A stretch of DNA of 64,000 nucleotides from an uncultured Bacteroidota bacterium (GTDB lineage: Bacteria > Bacteroidota > Bacteroidia > B-17B0 > Aurantibacillaceae), in NCBI GenBank assembly GCA_903834765.1, contig CAILKE010000040.1, forward strand, positions 1 to 64,000. The letters are read 5' to 3'. Both the position numbers and the translations under genes were made by a program. This document shows, one piece after another, positions 46,034 to 53,957 of this stretch. The notes under the pieces are model-generated. The model had not been told where the DNA came from, made no database searches, and saw only the letters and a list, made by a program, of their open reading frames with translations. Every line of letters begins with the position of its first letter. Position 1 is the stretch's first letter.

Positions 46034-46114
46034 GTTAAACGCTTCTAAGCGATGAAAAGCGATGAGCAGCGTTTAACATCGTTGAGAATCAATTGGCAGC
46101 GCTGAGAATCAATT
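46034..46114. repeat. Short inverted and direct repeats preceding an OmpA remnant
   Basis: GTTAAACGCT (46034-46043) and AGCGTTTAAC (46068-46077) form an inverted repeat. TGAGAATCAATT occurs at 46083-46094 and 46103-46114, a 20-base period. GCGATGA also repeats inside. The cluster directly abuts the OmpA-like remnant. Confidence 0.6.
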
Positions 46115-46116
46115 AA

Positions 46117-46248
46117 TCAGGCAAAGGATTTGGAGAATCGAAATTAAAAAACGGTTGTGCTTGTGAGGGAGCAGTAAAATCAACTTGTACCGAAGAGGAA
46201 CATCAACAAAATAGAAGAACTGAGTTTATCATCTTAAAAACTCAATAA
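46117..46248 (+). pseudogene. 3' remnant of an OmpA-family gene
   Basis: The frame from 46117 reads SGKGFGESKLKNGCACEGA, then CTEEEHQQNRRTEFIILK and a stop at 46246-46248. This is the usual C-terminal end of Bacteroidota OmpA-like peptidoglycan-binding domains (G.GES.l.N.C....C.EEeHq.NRRTEF). A TAA in frame precedes it and no start codon is available, so only about 43 residues of an original domain survive. Confidence 0.8.
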
Positions 46249-46333
46249 ACTGCCATTTCAAAAGACAATTGGCTAATGCATAATTAAGATTAGAGGATGT
46301 TTTGAGTATTTCTTTTAAGCAGACTGATGTTTT

Positions 46334-46356
46334 AAGCAAATAAAAAGGATTTGCTT
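46334..46356. terminator. Possible hairpin between the OmpA remnant and phoD
   Basis: AAGCAAAT (46334-46341) pairs with ATTTGCTT (46349-46356) around a 7-base loop. It lies 40 bases beyond the 3' end of the leftward phoD gene, but no strong T-run follows on either strand. Confidence 0.3.
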
Positions 46357-46396
46357 ATGTGGCAGCAAAGGATAGTGGTATGCATTCAAACTTATT

Positions 46397-47932
46397 TTAT
46401 TTTTTCGTTCCTTCCACTATAACTGCTGAACCTGATTTTATATGATACACTTTTTCGGTTATTTTTATGGCTTCTGGTTTTTTAACGGTACTGGCATAAT
46501 TAAATTCTGCAATCAATTCATCTTTACTCACCTTTAATACGAGGTAACCATGATCTTTATTATTGCAATATTTCATGTGAGGATTATTTTTTAAATATAG
46601 TTCTTTTGCCTCTGCTACTTCTTTATCAGTAACATATTCATCATCGTTAGCCGATGTAATACTCGTTACCACAAATTCAATAGCAACATTTTCACTTGTG
46701 TCTTTAGTGCCTAGCAAATTTGTTTCCATGGCAAATGAACAATGGTAATCACCCGTTACAATCACTAAGTTTTTTAATTGACGTTTCTTTAAGTAGTTTA
46801 CAAATTTTTCACGCTCATAGGGATAGCCATCCCATCCATCCATGTATAAAGCACCCTTTATTTTGTCAGGTTGAAACATAGGACCAAAAGGTACTTGGTT
46901 ACCCATTATGTTCCAGCAATACGATTTATCTAATGAATGTGTTAACCAGTTATATTGCTCTCTTCCTAATATGCTGCGAGTTGTATCAAAATAATTTGGC
47001 GCACTCATGCTATCTACCTGCAAGGTTCTGCCTTCAATTCGTGTATCCAATAATAACAAATTAATGAGTTTACCAATGGCAAACGAACGGTATAAATGAC
47101 TTTCTGGCTTTTTATTTACGGGGAGCCATTCATAATAAGCTTTAGTGGCAGCTGCTTTGCGGGTATACCAATCGCCCTCATTTTTTTGATGATTTTGTGC
47201 CCCATCCATATAGGCATTATTGGCAATTTCGTGGTCATCCCAAGTTGTCATAAAGGGCTTTAACTGATGTAATTTCATCAAGTCTTTATCCAAGCGGTAA
47301 AGCGAATATCTGGTACGATAATCATCTAATGAAATAATTTCTTTATTAGGCACGTTTATTCTGCCAATGGCAGTGTCACCATATTTGCCAACGGCATATT
47401 CATAAATATAATCTCCTAAATGTACTACCACGTCAATAGCTTTGTCTTCAGCCATAAAACGGTAATTATTAAAGTAACCCCATTCATAATTACTGCAGGA
47501 CGCAAAGGCAATGGTAGAGGTGTTTAAGTTATCACTCAAGGTTTTGGTTTGCCCGACAATGGAACTGCTATTGTTATAAGAAAAACGGTAATAGTAAATC
47601 GTGTAAGGTTTTAATTTGGTAACTTTTATTTTTGTTGTAAAATCAAATTCGGCATTGGTAGTCACAATGCCCGTTTGACGACTTTGTTTAAATGTAGTAT
47701 CTGTTGCTATTTCCCAACTAAGAAGGGCCTCCTTTATATTTTTATCTAAAGTTAACTTTGTCCAAATAACTACTGAGTTTTGAGTGGGATCGCCACTAGC
47801 TACACCATGATAAAAAGGTGCTAAGGATTTGTTTAAATGAGGAAGTAGTTCGGTGTCAATATTTAAATTATTTTGACAAAGCAAGGAATTTGCAAACAAA
47901 AACATGATCAAGGCAATGATAGTATATCTCAT
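46397..47932 (-). CDS. phoD: PhoD-family alkaline phosphatase/phosphodiesterase
   Basis: The 511-residue product has a signal peptide (1-19, ending LLCQ) and an N-terminal fibronectin-like PhoD_N region (FYHGVASGDPTQNSVVIWTKL to YYYRFSY). The metallophosphatase domain has FASCSNYEWGYFNNYR, HLGDYIYEY, TWDDHEIANNAY, and GDYHCSFAMETN. PhoD enzymes use Ca2+ and Fe3+ to release phosphate from mono- and diesters outside the cytoplasm. There is no T9SS sorting domain, so it is periplasmic or exported by another route. It is isolated between non-coding stretches; no Pho-box is recognisable. Confidence 0.9.
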   Translation of the reverse strand: MRYTIIALIMFLFANSLLCQNNLNIDTELLPHLNKSLAPFYHGVASGDPTQNSVVIWTKLTLDKNIKEALLSWEIATDTTFKQSRQTGIVTTNAEFDFTTKIKVTKLKPYTIYYYRFSYNNSSSIVGQTKTLSDNLNTSTIAFASCSNYEWGYFNNYRFMAEDKAIDVVVHLGDYIYEYAVGKYGDTAIGRINVPNKEIISLDDYRTRYSLYRLDKDLMKLHQLKPFMTTWDDHEIANNAYMDGAQNHQKNEGDWYTRKAAATKAYYEWLPVNKKPESHLYRSFAIGKLINLLLLDTRIEGRTLQVDSMSAPNYFDTTRSILGREQYNWLTHSLDKSYCWNIMGNQVPFGPMFQPDKIKGALYMDGWDGYPYEREKFVNYLKKRQLKNLVIVTGDYHCSFAMETNLLGTKDTSENVAIEFVVTSITSANDDEYVTDKEVAEAKELYLKNNPHMKYCNNKDHGYLVLKVSKDELIAEFNYASTVKKPEAIKITEKVYHIKSGSAVIVEGTKK

Positions 47933-48259
47933 TTTTTTCTAGTAAATCTAGGAACAATTATAAAATGGTGTATTACCGTATTGTTAATATTCATATGGAA
48001 ACTTGAAGAATATATTCTTTTTCTTAGTACAATTTATGAAAATCATATTTCTTGCGAAGATTTGCCTGAAAATATAAATAATCAGTTAACAAACGAATCA
48101 TTTAAATTGGCTCATATAAAGTGTAAAATGTTTGAAGCTGAAAATCGATGATGATTGATCGTCATAGATGCTAATTGTAAAAAATCAGTTATCATTATTA
48201 AACATCGATAATCATTGATTAATATTTTATTCTAAAAAGTAGCATTTTTATATTTATTA
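47933..48259. other. Intergenic region upstream of phoD
   Basis: A/T-rich sequence. Two similar ATCGATrATsATTGAT segments lie near 48145-48165 and 48203-48220. An open frame on the plus strand overlaps the phoD start antisense and continues to 48151, but has no start in this region and no recognisable product. Confidence 0.35.
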
Positions 48260-48427
48260 ATGCTAATCCCTTTTGCCAAATCCAAAATAGCGGAGCGTAA
48301 GAAAACAAAAATAGAAATCTATAAAAAATATGATTTCAAATTAATTGAACATAACAACAGTGATATTTCAAATCACGACGACCACTTGCCGAAAAAGCTA
48401 TTGAAATTTGGTATAAAGGTATATTAA
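48260..48427 (+). pseudogene. Short ORF resembling the C-terminal tail of a longer protein
   Basis: The 55-residue frame reads MLIPFAKSKIAERKKTKIEI, then YKKYDFKLIEHNNSDISNHD and DHLPKKLLKFGIKVY. The ending (l..DD.LPRkLLkFGI..Y) looks like the tail of longer Bacteroidota proteins, possibly of nuclease type, but I cannot name the family. No upstream extension is open. It may be a remnant or a small gene with no function I know. Confidence 0.35.
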
Positions 48428-48500
48428 ATAAAAGGCAGCCACTAACAGCAAGAACAATATTACTTTCGAAAAAGGAAAGGGCATATATACACGTTATAGC

Positions 48501-48932
48501 TTATAATGGTTTTTTAGAAGTTGTTTTTTCAAAATTTATATTAAATTCAGCGAGTCGGTTTAAAGCATGTTCTTCTTCACTGCACATTTCTGCCTTGTAA
48601 CAGTTATTTACAAAATTAGTTGCCCCCATCGATTCTGTGGATATCCTCGAACCATTAATACCTTTACTAACTAAATAGTCTTTAACAGATTTTGAACGAG
48701 CAATGGATAGCCTCATATTTGTTTGCTCAGTTCCTCTGCAATCTGCATAAGCTTTTACTGCTAATGATGAAACGGGATTGTTTTTCATCACTTCAGCTAA
48801 TTTATCCAATTGAAGTTTTGAAACAGCGGTAATAGTTGCTTTCCCGAAGTCATAATAAATGGCCTTGACATCATAATCTGACTTATCTAGAGACAAGTTA
48901 TAATCTATATTTAAGTCAATTTTCTCAGGCAA
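48501..48932 (-). CDS. OmpA-like peptidoglycan-binding domain, 5'-truncated or interrupted
   Basis: The frame gives 143 residues from a TTG (no ATG is available in the open part). The OmpA-like domain is complete: IYYDFGKATITAVSKLQLDKLAEVMK, AYADCRGTEQTNMRLSIARSKSVKDYL and CYKAEMCSEEEHALNRLAEF. There is no signal peptide. Upstream the same frame reads ATG (48957-48959) MLKKI, TGA (48942-48944), SSKLPEK, so an in-frame stop separates a start from the domain. Full-length relatives carry an N-terminal signal and other domains. The gene looks damaged; a functional product from the TTG would lack export. Confidence 0.6.
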   Translation of the reverse strand: MPEKIDLNIDYNLSLDKSDYDVKAIYYDFGKATITAVSKLQLDKLAEVMKNNPVSSLAVKAYADCRGTEQTNMRLSIARSKSVKDYLVSKGINGSRISTESMGATNFVNNCYKAEMCSEEEHALNRLAEFNINFEKTTSKKPL

Positions 48933-49112
48933 TTTACTGCTTCAAATCTTTTTCAACATAAACGAAAAATAATTGTTTAAGTTAAAGTGTGTTTAATTAG
49001 GGTCTTAATTTTTAAAAAGGTGTAAATATGAAATAGCCATGTTTGCCGAAACACAAACACCAATTATTAAACTGGCTATACCATATGACAAAAAAAACAA
49101 TAATTTAAACAT

Positions 49113-50018
49113 ATGAAAAAACTCATTATAGCAGGAGGTACAGGTTTTTTAGGAAAAGCACTTATCAATCAATTCGAAAATGAATATGACAAGATTATTG
49201 TGTTATCTCGTTCGGAAAATAGACAAACGAATAATATTAGTTATGTACACTGGGATGCTAAATCTTTTGGCACATGGAATGATGAGTTAGAGGGAGCCGA
49301 AGCAATTATTAATTTAACGGGGAGAAATATAAATTGTAGGTACACCAAAAAAAATAAAGCTGCGATTTTAGCTTCCAGATTAGAATCTACAGCAATTATT
49401 GGAGAGGCTATTTTAAAATGCACGCATCCTCCAAAAGTGTGGATTAACGCCAGTGCTACAGGCATTTATCAATTTCAAGAAAATAAATTTTCTACAGAAG
49501 TAAATTCAGAAATTGGAACAGGCTTTATGGCAGAGGTTTGTGTTGCTTGGGAAAAAGCAGTCGCTAATTTCAACCTTCCACAAACACGTCAATTAATTAT
49601 ACGCATATCAATGGTGTTAGGTCACGGCGGCGGTGCTTTTCCTGTCATGTCAAAGTTAGCGTCTTTAGGTTTAGGCGGTACTTTAGGAAAAGGAACACAA
49701 CAAGTCAGTTGGATACACATCGCTGATTATTGCGCATTGATAAAATGGATGATTGATACGAATACAGCCGTCGGCGTGTATAACGGTGTAGCGCCAACTC
49801 CCATCATGAACAAAGATATGATGCGTTTATTTCGCCAAAAAGCCCACATGAAAATTGGTTTACCAGCATATACATGGATGCTTGAAATTGGTGCATTTTT
49901 TATAGGAACTGAACCAGAAATTATTTTGGGTAGTACCTATGCCTACCCTGAAAAAGCAATAAACGAAGGGTTTGCATTTAAATATAAAACAATGGAAGCT
50001 TGTTTAGATAATTTATAA
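49113..50018 (+). CDS. TIGR01777-family NAD(P)-binding epimerase-like protein
   Basis: The 301-residue extended short-chain dehydrogenase has the nucleotide loop AGGTGFLGKAL (residues 7-17) and AIINLTGRNINCRYTKKNK, typical of the TIGR01777/YfcH group. Next come NASATGIYQ (usual active-site Tyr segment) and the C-terminal DUF1731-like region (MKIGLPAYTWMLEIGAFFIGTEPEIILGSTYAYPEK). Substrates of this group are mostly unknown. It is 80 bases upstream of the DUF420 gene on the same strand. Confidence 0.9.
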   Translation: MKKLIIAGGTGFLGKALINQFENEYDKIIVLSRSENRQTNNISYVHWDAKSFGTWNDELEGAEAIINLTGRNINCRYTKKNKAAILASRLESTAIIGEAILKCTHPPKVWINASATGIYQFQENKFSTEVNSEIGTGFMAEVCVAWEKAVANFNLPQTRQLIIRISMVLGHGGGAFPVMSKLASLGLGGTLGKGTQQVSWIHIADYCALIKWMIDTNTAVGVYNGVAPTPIMNKDMMRLFRQKAHMKIGLPAYTWMLEIGAFFIGTEPEIILGSTYAYPEKAINEGFAFKYKTMEACLDNL

Positions 50019-50098
50019 ATGAGCGCTTAAATAAAAAAATTATGCGTTCTTTTGTAAATAATAAATGAAATCATTTTTTAAAAGAATAAATATATTGG

Positions 50099-50698
50099 AT
50101 GGAAACAAAAGAATTATTAAACAAACAAAACGATAAAACTGTATTTAAAATAGTACTTGCGGTAAGTATATTAATATGCATTGTCGTTATTATACTAAAC
50201 CAAAAATTAATTCCAGTACCCGATACATTTCCAAGTTTTATTTATAAGTTACCTCTGGTTAATGCTATTCTAAACGGTAGTTGTAGCTTACTATTAATGG
50301 CATCCTTATGGGCAATTAAAAATAAAAATATTCAATTACATAAAAAACTAAATTTAACCGCATTTTTATTTTCATCACTGTTTTTACTTTCTTATGTAAC
50401 GGCTCATTATTTTATTCCAGATACCATTTATGGCGATGTGAATCATAATCATATGCTTGATGCGGATGAATTAGCAAGTGTTTCAGGTCTACGTCCTATT
50501 TATTTGGGAATATTATTAAGTCATATTTTTTTAGCTGTAATTGTATTACCTCTTATTTTATTATCGTTTTATTACGGTTTAAAAGATGATCGCGTAAAAC
50601 ATAAAAAAATAACGCGCTTAAGTTACCCTATTTGGTTATATGTAACTGTTACAGGCGTGGTAGTATACGCCTTCATAGCTCCTTATTATAATTATTAA
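50099..50698 (+). CDS. DUF420 membrane protein, possible cytochrome oxidase maturation factor
   Basis: The 199-residue product has about five membrane helices, with DUF420 landmarks LPLVNAILNGSCSLLLMASLW, HKKLNLTAFLFSSLFLLSYV, an HYF segment, and LRPIYLGILLSHIFLAVIVLPL. The DUF420 protein CtaM in Gram-positive bacteria is needed for functional cytochrome aa3 oxidase, so a role with the coxBA oxidase 11 kb downstream is plausible. A loop at residues 113-124 (DVNHNHMLDADE) has acidic or polar residues at positions 1, 3, 5, 9 and 12 of an EF-hand-like Ca2+ site. rpoN follows 82 bases later with its own promoter. Confidence 0.85.
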   Translation: METKELLNKQNDKTVFKIVLAVSILICIVVIILNQKLIPVPDTFPSFIYKLPLVNAILNGSCSLLLMASLWAIKNKNIQLHKKLNLTAFLFSSLFLLSYVTAHYFIPDTIYGDVNHNHMLDADELASVSGLRPIYLGILLSHIFLAVIVLPLILLSFYYGLKDDRVKHKKITRLSYPIWLYVTVTGVVVYAFIAPYYNY

Positions 50699-50763
50699 TT
50701 GGAGATAAAATTCGGTGAGCATATCAATAATTAAGCCACACTATTTTTTTTCATACAGTTTTG

Positions 50764-50771
50764 TATATTTG
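50764..50771 (+). promoter_or_regulatory. Bacteroidota -7 box (TATATTTG) for rpoN
   Basis: TATATTTG ends 9 bases before the rpoN ATG. The spacer region upstream is T-rich without a clear TTG. The transcript leader must be only a few bases long. Confidence 0.6.
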
Positions 50772-50780
50772 CCCTAGATT

Positions 50781-52265
50781 ATGGCACTTAAGCAAACACA
50801 GCAATTTAAGTTATTACAAAAACTTTCTCCTCAACAAATTCAGTTAATGAAATTGTTGCAGTTGCCTACTGTTGCCTTAGAACAGCGAATCAAAGAAGAG
50901 CTCGAGCTAAATCCTGCATTAGAAGAAGACGTTAATACCCAAGATGAAATAGAAAGTGAATATGACGAGGTTGATTCATCAGAAGAAACCGAAGTGAATG
51001 ATTACGAAGAGAAAGAAATTGAAAAAATTGATGACGGATATGAGTTGGAAGATTATATGGATCAAGGTGATTTAGATTCCTATAAATATGAAATTTCTAA
51101 TAGTAGTGCTGATGATGAGGTTTTTCAGGCAGTTGCGGTTGAAGCCCCTGATTTTCACACCCAATTAGAAGAGCAATTAGGGTTAAGGGAATTATCAGAT
51201 AACCATTATGCCATAGGCATATACTTAATAGGTTGCATTGATGAAGATGGCTACATCAGAAGAGAATTGTCTTTAATTTCCGATGATTTAGCATTTTCCC
51301 AAAACATACAGGTATCCGAACAAGAATTAGAAAATGTTTTAAAAACCATACAACAATTAGATCCTGCTGGCGTTGGCGCTCGAAGCCTACAAGAGTGTTT
51401 ATTGATTCAATTGGAAAGAAAGCCCATTAAAGCTAAAGAAACACATTTAGCCATTGAAGTTGTGAAAACAATGATGGATGAATTTTCTAAAAAACATTAC
51501 GAAAAAATCATTCGTAAATTAAATATAGAAGAAGATGAATTAAAAGACGTTATCTCTGAAATTATACAATTAAACCCTCGCCCAGGAAATTCAGAAAGTG
51601 ACAACAAAGGTCAAATGGCTGAAGTTGTGCCTGACTTCAACATCTCAGTAAATGATGGTGAAGCAGAGCTTAGTATTAATCAACGTAATTTACCTGAATT
51701 AAAAATTAGTGATGATTATATTGAAATGCTGAAGGAGTATTCTCGCGCCAAAGAAAAATCAGCGAAAGAAGCAACGTCTTTTGTAAAAGGAAAAATAGAA
51801 TCTGCTAAATGGTTTATTGACGCGCTTCAACAGCGCCATCAAACTATGTTGGTGGCAATGCATGCCATTTTAAATTATCAAAAAGAATATTTTTCTACTG
51901 GCGACGAATCGAAATTACGCCCAATGATATTGAAAGACATTGCAGATAAAGTTGGTTTGGATATATCTACGGTTTCCCGTGTTGCTAACAGTAAATATGT
52001 GCAAACTCCTTATGGTACGTTTTTATTAAAAACATTTTTTTCCGAGTCATTAAGTAATGATGCAGGAGAAGAAGTGAGTTCACGCGAAATAAAAAAGATA
52101 TTGCAAGATTGTATTTCAACTGAAGAAAAACGCAAGCCTCATACTGATGATGAATTGTGTGAATTGCTTAAAGAAAAAGGCTATCACATCGCAAGACGCA
52201 CGGTTGCTAAGTACCGAGAACAATTAGATATTCCAGTTGCTCGACTTCGAAAAGAAATAAAATAA
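50781..52265 (+). CDS. rpoN: RNA polymerase sigma-54 factor
   Basis: The 494-residue protein has the Gln/Leu-rich activator-interaction region (LKQTQQFKLLQKLSPQQIQLMKLLQLPTVALEQRI-type, residues 2-37), an acidic region II (~45-105), the core-binding domain and a DNA-binding domain. The RpoN box ARRTVAKYRE lies near residues 470-480. Sigma-54 directs transcription from -24/-12 promoters and needs AAA+ activators; none is encoded in the window. Length is typical for the phylum. Confidence 0.97.
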   Translation: MALKQTQQFKLLQKLSPQQIQLMKLLQLPTVALEQRIKEELELNPALEEDVNTQDEIESEYDEVDSSEETEVNDYEEKEIEKIDDGYELEDYMDQGDLDSYKYEISNSSADDEVFQAVAVEAPDFHTQLEEQLGLRELSDNHYAIGIYLIGCIDEDGYIRRELSLISDDLAFSQNIQVSEQELENVLKTIQQLDPAGVGARSLQECLLIQLERKPIKAKETHLAIEVVKTMMDEFSKKHYEKIIRKLNIEEDELKDVISEIIQLNPRPGNSESDNKGQMAEVVPDFNISVNDGEAELSINQRNLPELKISDDYIEMLKEYSRAKEKSAKEATSFVKGKIESAKWFIDALQQRHQTMLVAMHAILNYQKEYFSTGDESKLRPMILKDIADKVGLDISTVSRVANSKYVQTPYGTFLLKTFFSESLSNDAGEEVSSREIKKILQDCISTEEKRKPHTDDELCELLKEKGYHIARRTVAKYREQLDIPVARLRKEIK

Positions 52266-52635
52266 TTTTTTGTTTATTTTTCAATTTTCATTTTTTTTTG
52301 AAGATAAATAATGTAATAATTTCTAAAGAGTTTGATGATAAAAACATTGCTCATTAATTTGCATAAAAAAGTTTTATCCGTCTGTTTATCCGAATTTTTA
52401 GTTCACTTATCTATTAAAAATGCCATTCAATCCAAAATCTAATACCATCAATTACTTTTAGTAATAAAAATGGGTAAGTTTTTCTTATTTAGAATTGTTA
52501 TAAATTAAGGATTGTGTTAATAAAATCTAAAATTTCCTACCGTAGTATATAACATTCTGCTATTTTTGTGCGGAAATTTTTGTCATAATAATGTCATTAA
52601 ATTGCCAAAACATACCAAAAATAAGATATAATTCT
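52266..52635. other. Leader region of the act-cox operon
   Basis: A/T-rich non-coding region. TATTTTTG at 52561-52568 matches the -7 box and is the best promoter candidate for actA and the following genes; no TTG is seen 19 bases upstream. The frame of actA stays open upstream to 52591, but that part lacks a signal peptide character. Confidence 0.5.
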
Positions 52636-53922
52636 ATGCATAATCATATGTCTCATTTCTCTCTAAAATCCTTATTTGGCGCAGTTTTCCTGTTTTTTGC
52701 TTTCTCCTTTGGATTAAAAGCTCAAGACGGTGCCAAAATATTTAAGCAAAACTGTGCTGTTTGTCATTTACTAACAGATCAAAAATTAACTGGTCCAGGA
52801 TTAGCAGGCGTTGCTGGTCGTGTACCACCTCCTGCTGATGAATGGTTAGCTAAGTGGATCAAAAACAATAATAAAGTTATTGCTTCTGGTGATGCTTATG
52901 CTAAAACTTTAGTTTCAAATAATGGTGGTGTAGATGCCATGACAGAGTTTGAGTTTTTATCAGATGATGATATTAAAGCATTAATCGCTTATGTGAAAAA
53001 TCCACCTCCACCTCCTACAGCGGTTGCAGGAGCTCCTGCAGCAGATGGTGAACAACAAGCTGAAGTTAAAGGGGGTATTGATCCTTTATATTTAATATTA
53101 GGAGCGGTAGTTATATTAGCTATTATCATTGGAGCTTTAAGAAGCGTTCGTCATTCTTTAAATAATTCATATAACCGTTCAGTTGGTAAAGATGAAATAC
53201 CTGAAATGACTTTTGGTCAAGAGGTAAAACAATGGATGGCTGGTCACCGTCGTTTAGTTGGTGTATTTATAATCATTATTGCATTTATGGGAATGAAATC
53301 TTGTTGGAACGCTTGTTATGATTTAGGTGTTTATTACGATTGGACAACTCAAAAAGGATATAAACCAGAACAACCAATTAAATTCTCCCACAAAATACAC
53401 GCAGGAGACAATGAAATAGCTTGTCAATATTGCCATAATTCAGTAGAGAAATCTCGTCACGCTGGTATTCCAACAGTTAATATTTGTATGAACTGTCACA
53501 AGTCAATACAAAAAACAGCAAATGCCGGATCTGAAGTAGAAATCGGTAAAATATATGCAGCTGCTGGTTTCAATACAAAAACTGGAAATTACGATTTACC
53601 TCAAAATCCTTTAAAATGGATAAAAGTTCACACGTTACCTGATCATGTTTATTTCAATCACTCTCAACACGTTGTAGTTGGTAAACAAGAATGTGCTACT
53701 TGCCACGGTGATTTAAAGAAAATGACTGTAGCAGAACAAAAAACTCCTTTAACTATGAAATGGTGTATTGAATGTCACCGTAAAACAGAAGTTGCAATGG
53801 AAGGTAATGCATATTACGATAAAATGCACAAAGCATTAAAAGAAAAATATAAAGGGCAGTACGATGTTAAGTTTACGGTTGATAAAATCGGCGGACTTGA
53901 ATGCGGTAAGTGTCACTATTAA
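52636..53922 (+). CDS. actA: Alternative complex III multiheme cytochrome c subunit ActA
   Basis: ActA is the multiheme subunit of alternative complex III, the quinol:cytochrome c oxidoreductase that replaces the bc1 complex in Bacteroidota. From ATG 52636 the product has 428 residues; ATG 52648 is an equal alternative. After a signal peptide ending LKAQ, a monoheme domain carries CAVCH (C40). A membrane helix (DPLYLILGAVVILAIIIGAL) and a second one (LVGVFIIIIAFMGM) follow. The C-terminal pentaheme part has CQYCH (263), CMNCH (284), CATCH (353), CIECH (377) and CGKCH (423). That makes six heme c sites. It opens an eight-gene run on one strand. Confidence 0.93.
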   Translation: MHNHMSHFSLKSLFGAVFLFFAFSFGLKAQDGAKIFKQNCAVCHLLTDQKLTGPGLAGVAGRVPPPADEWLAKWIKNNNKVIASGDAYAKTLVSNNGGVDAMTEFEFLSDDDIKALIAYVKNPPPPPTAVAGAPAADGEQQAEVKGGIDPLYLILGAVVILAIIIGALRSVRHSLNNSYNRSVGKDEIPEMTFGQEVKQWMAGHRRLVGVFIIIIAFMGMKSCWNACYDLGVYYDWTTQKGYKPEQPIKFSHKIHAGDNEIACQYCHNSVEKSRHAGIPTVNICMNCHKSIQKTANAGSEVEIGKIYAAAGFNTKTGNYDLPQNPLKWIKVHTLPDHVYFNHSQHVVVGKQECATCHGDLKKMTVAEQKTPLTMKWCIECHRKTEVAMEGNAYYDKMHKALKEKYKGQYDVKFTVDKIGGLECGKCHY

Positions 53923-53957
53923 TTGTTAGAAACCGGTAATTACAAGCTATATCACAG

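Noticed and set aside
45337-46396. tRNA-Val as the border of an integrated element
   Set aside because: No integrase, no direct repeat of the tRNA 3' end and no phage or conjugation genes are visible; only decay products are seen.
47873-48151. A 92-codon plus-strand frame overlapping the phoD start
   Set aside because: Its 5' third is antisense to phoD and no independent start exists in the intergenic part.
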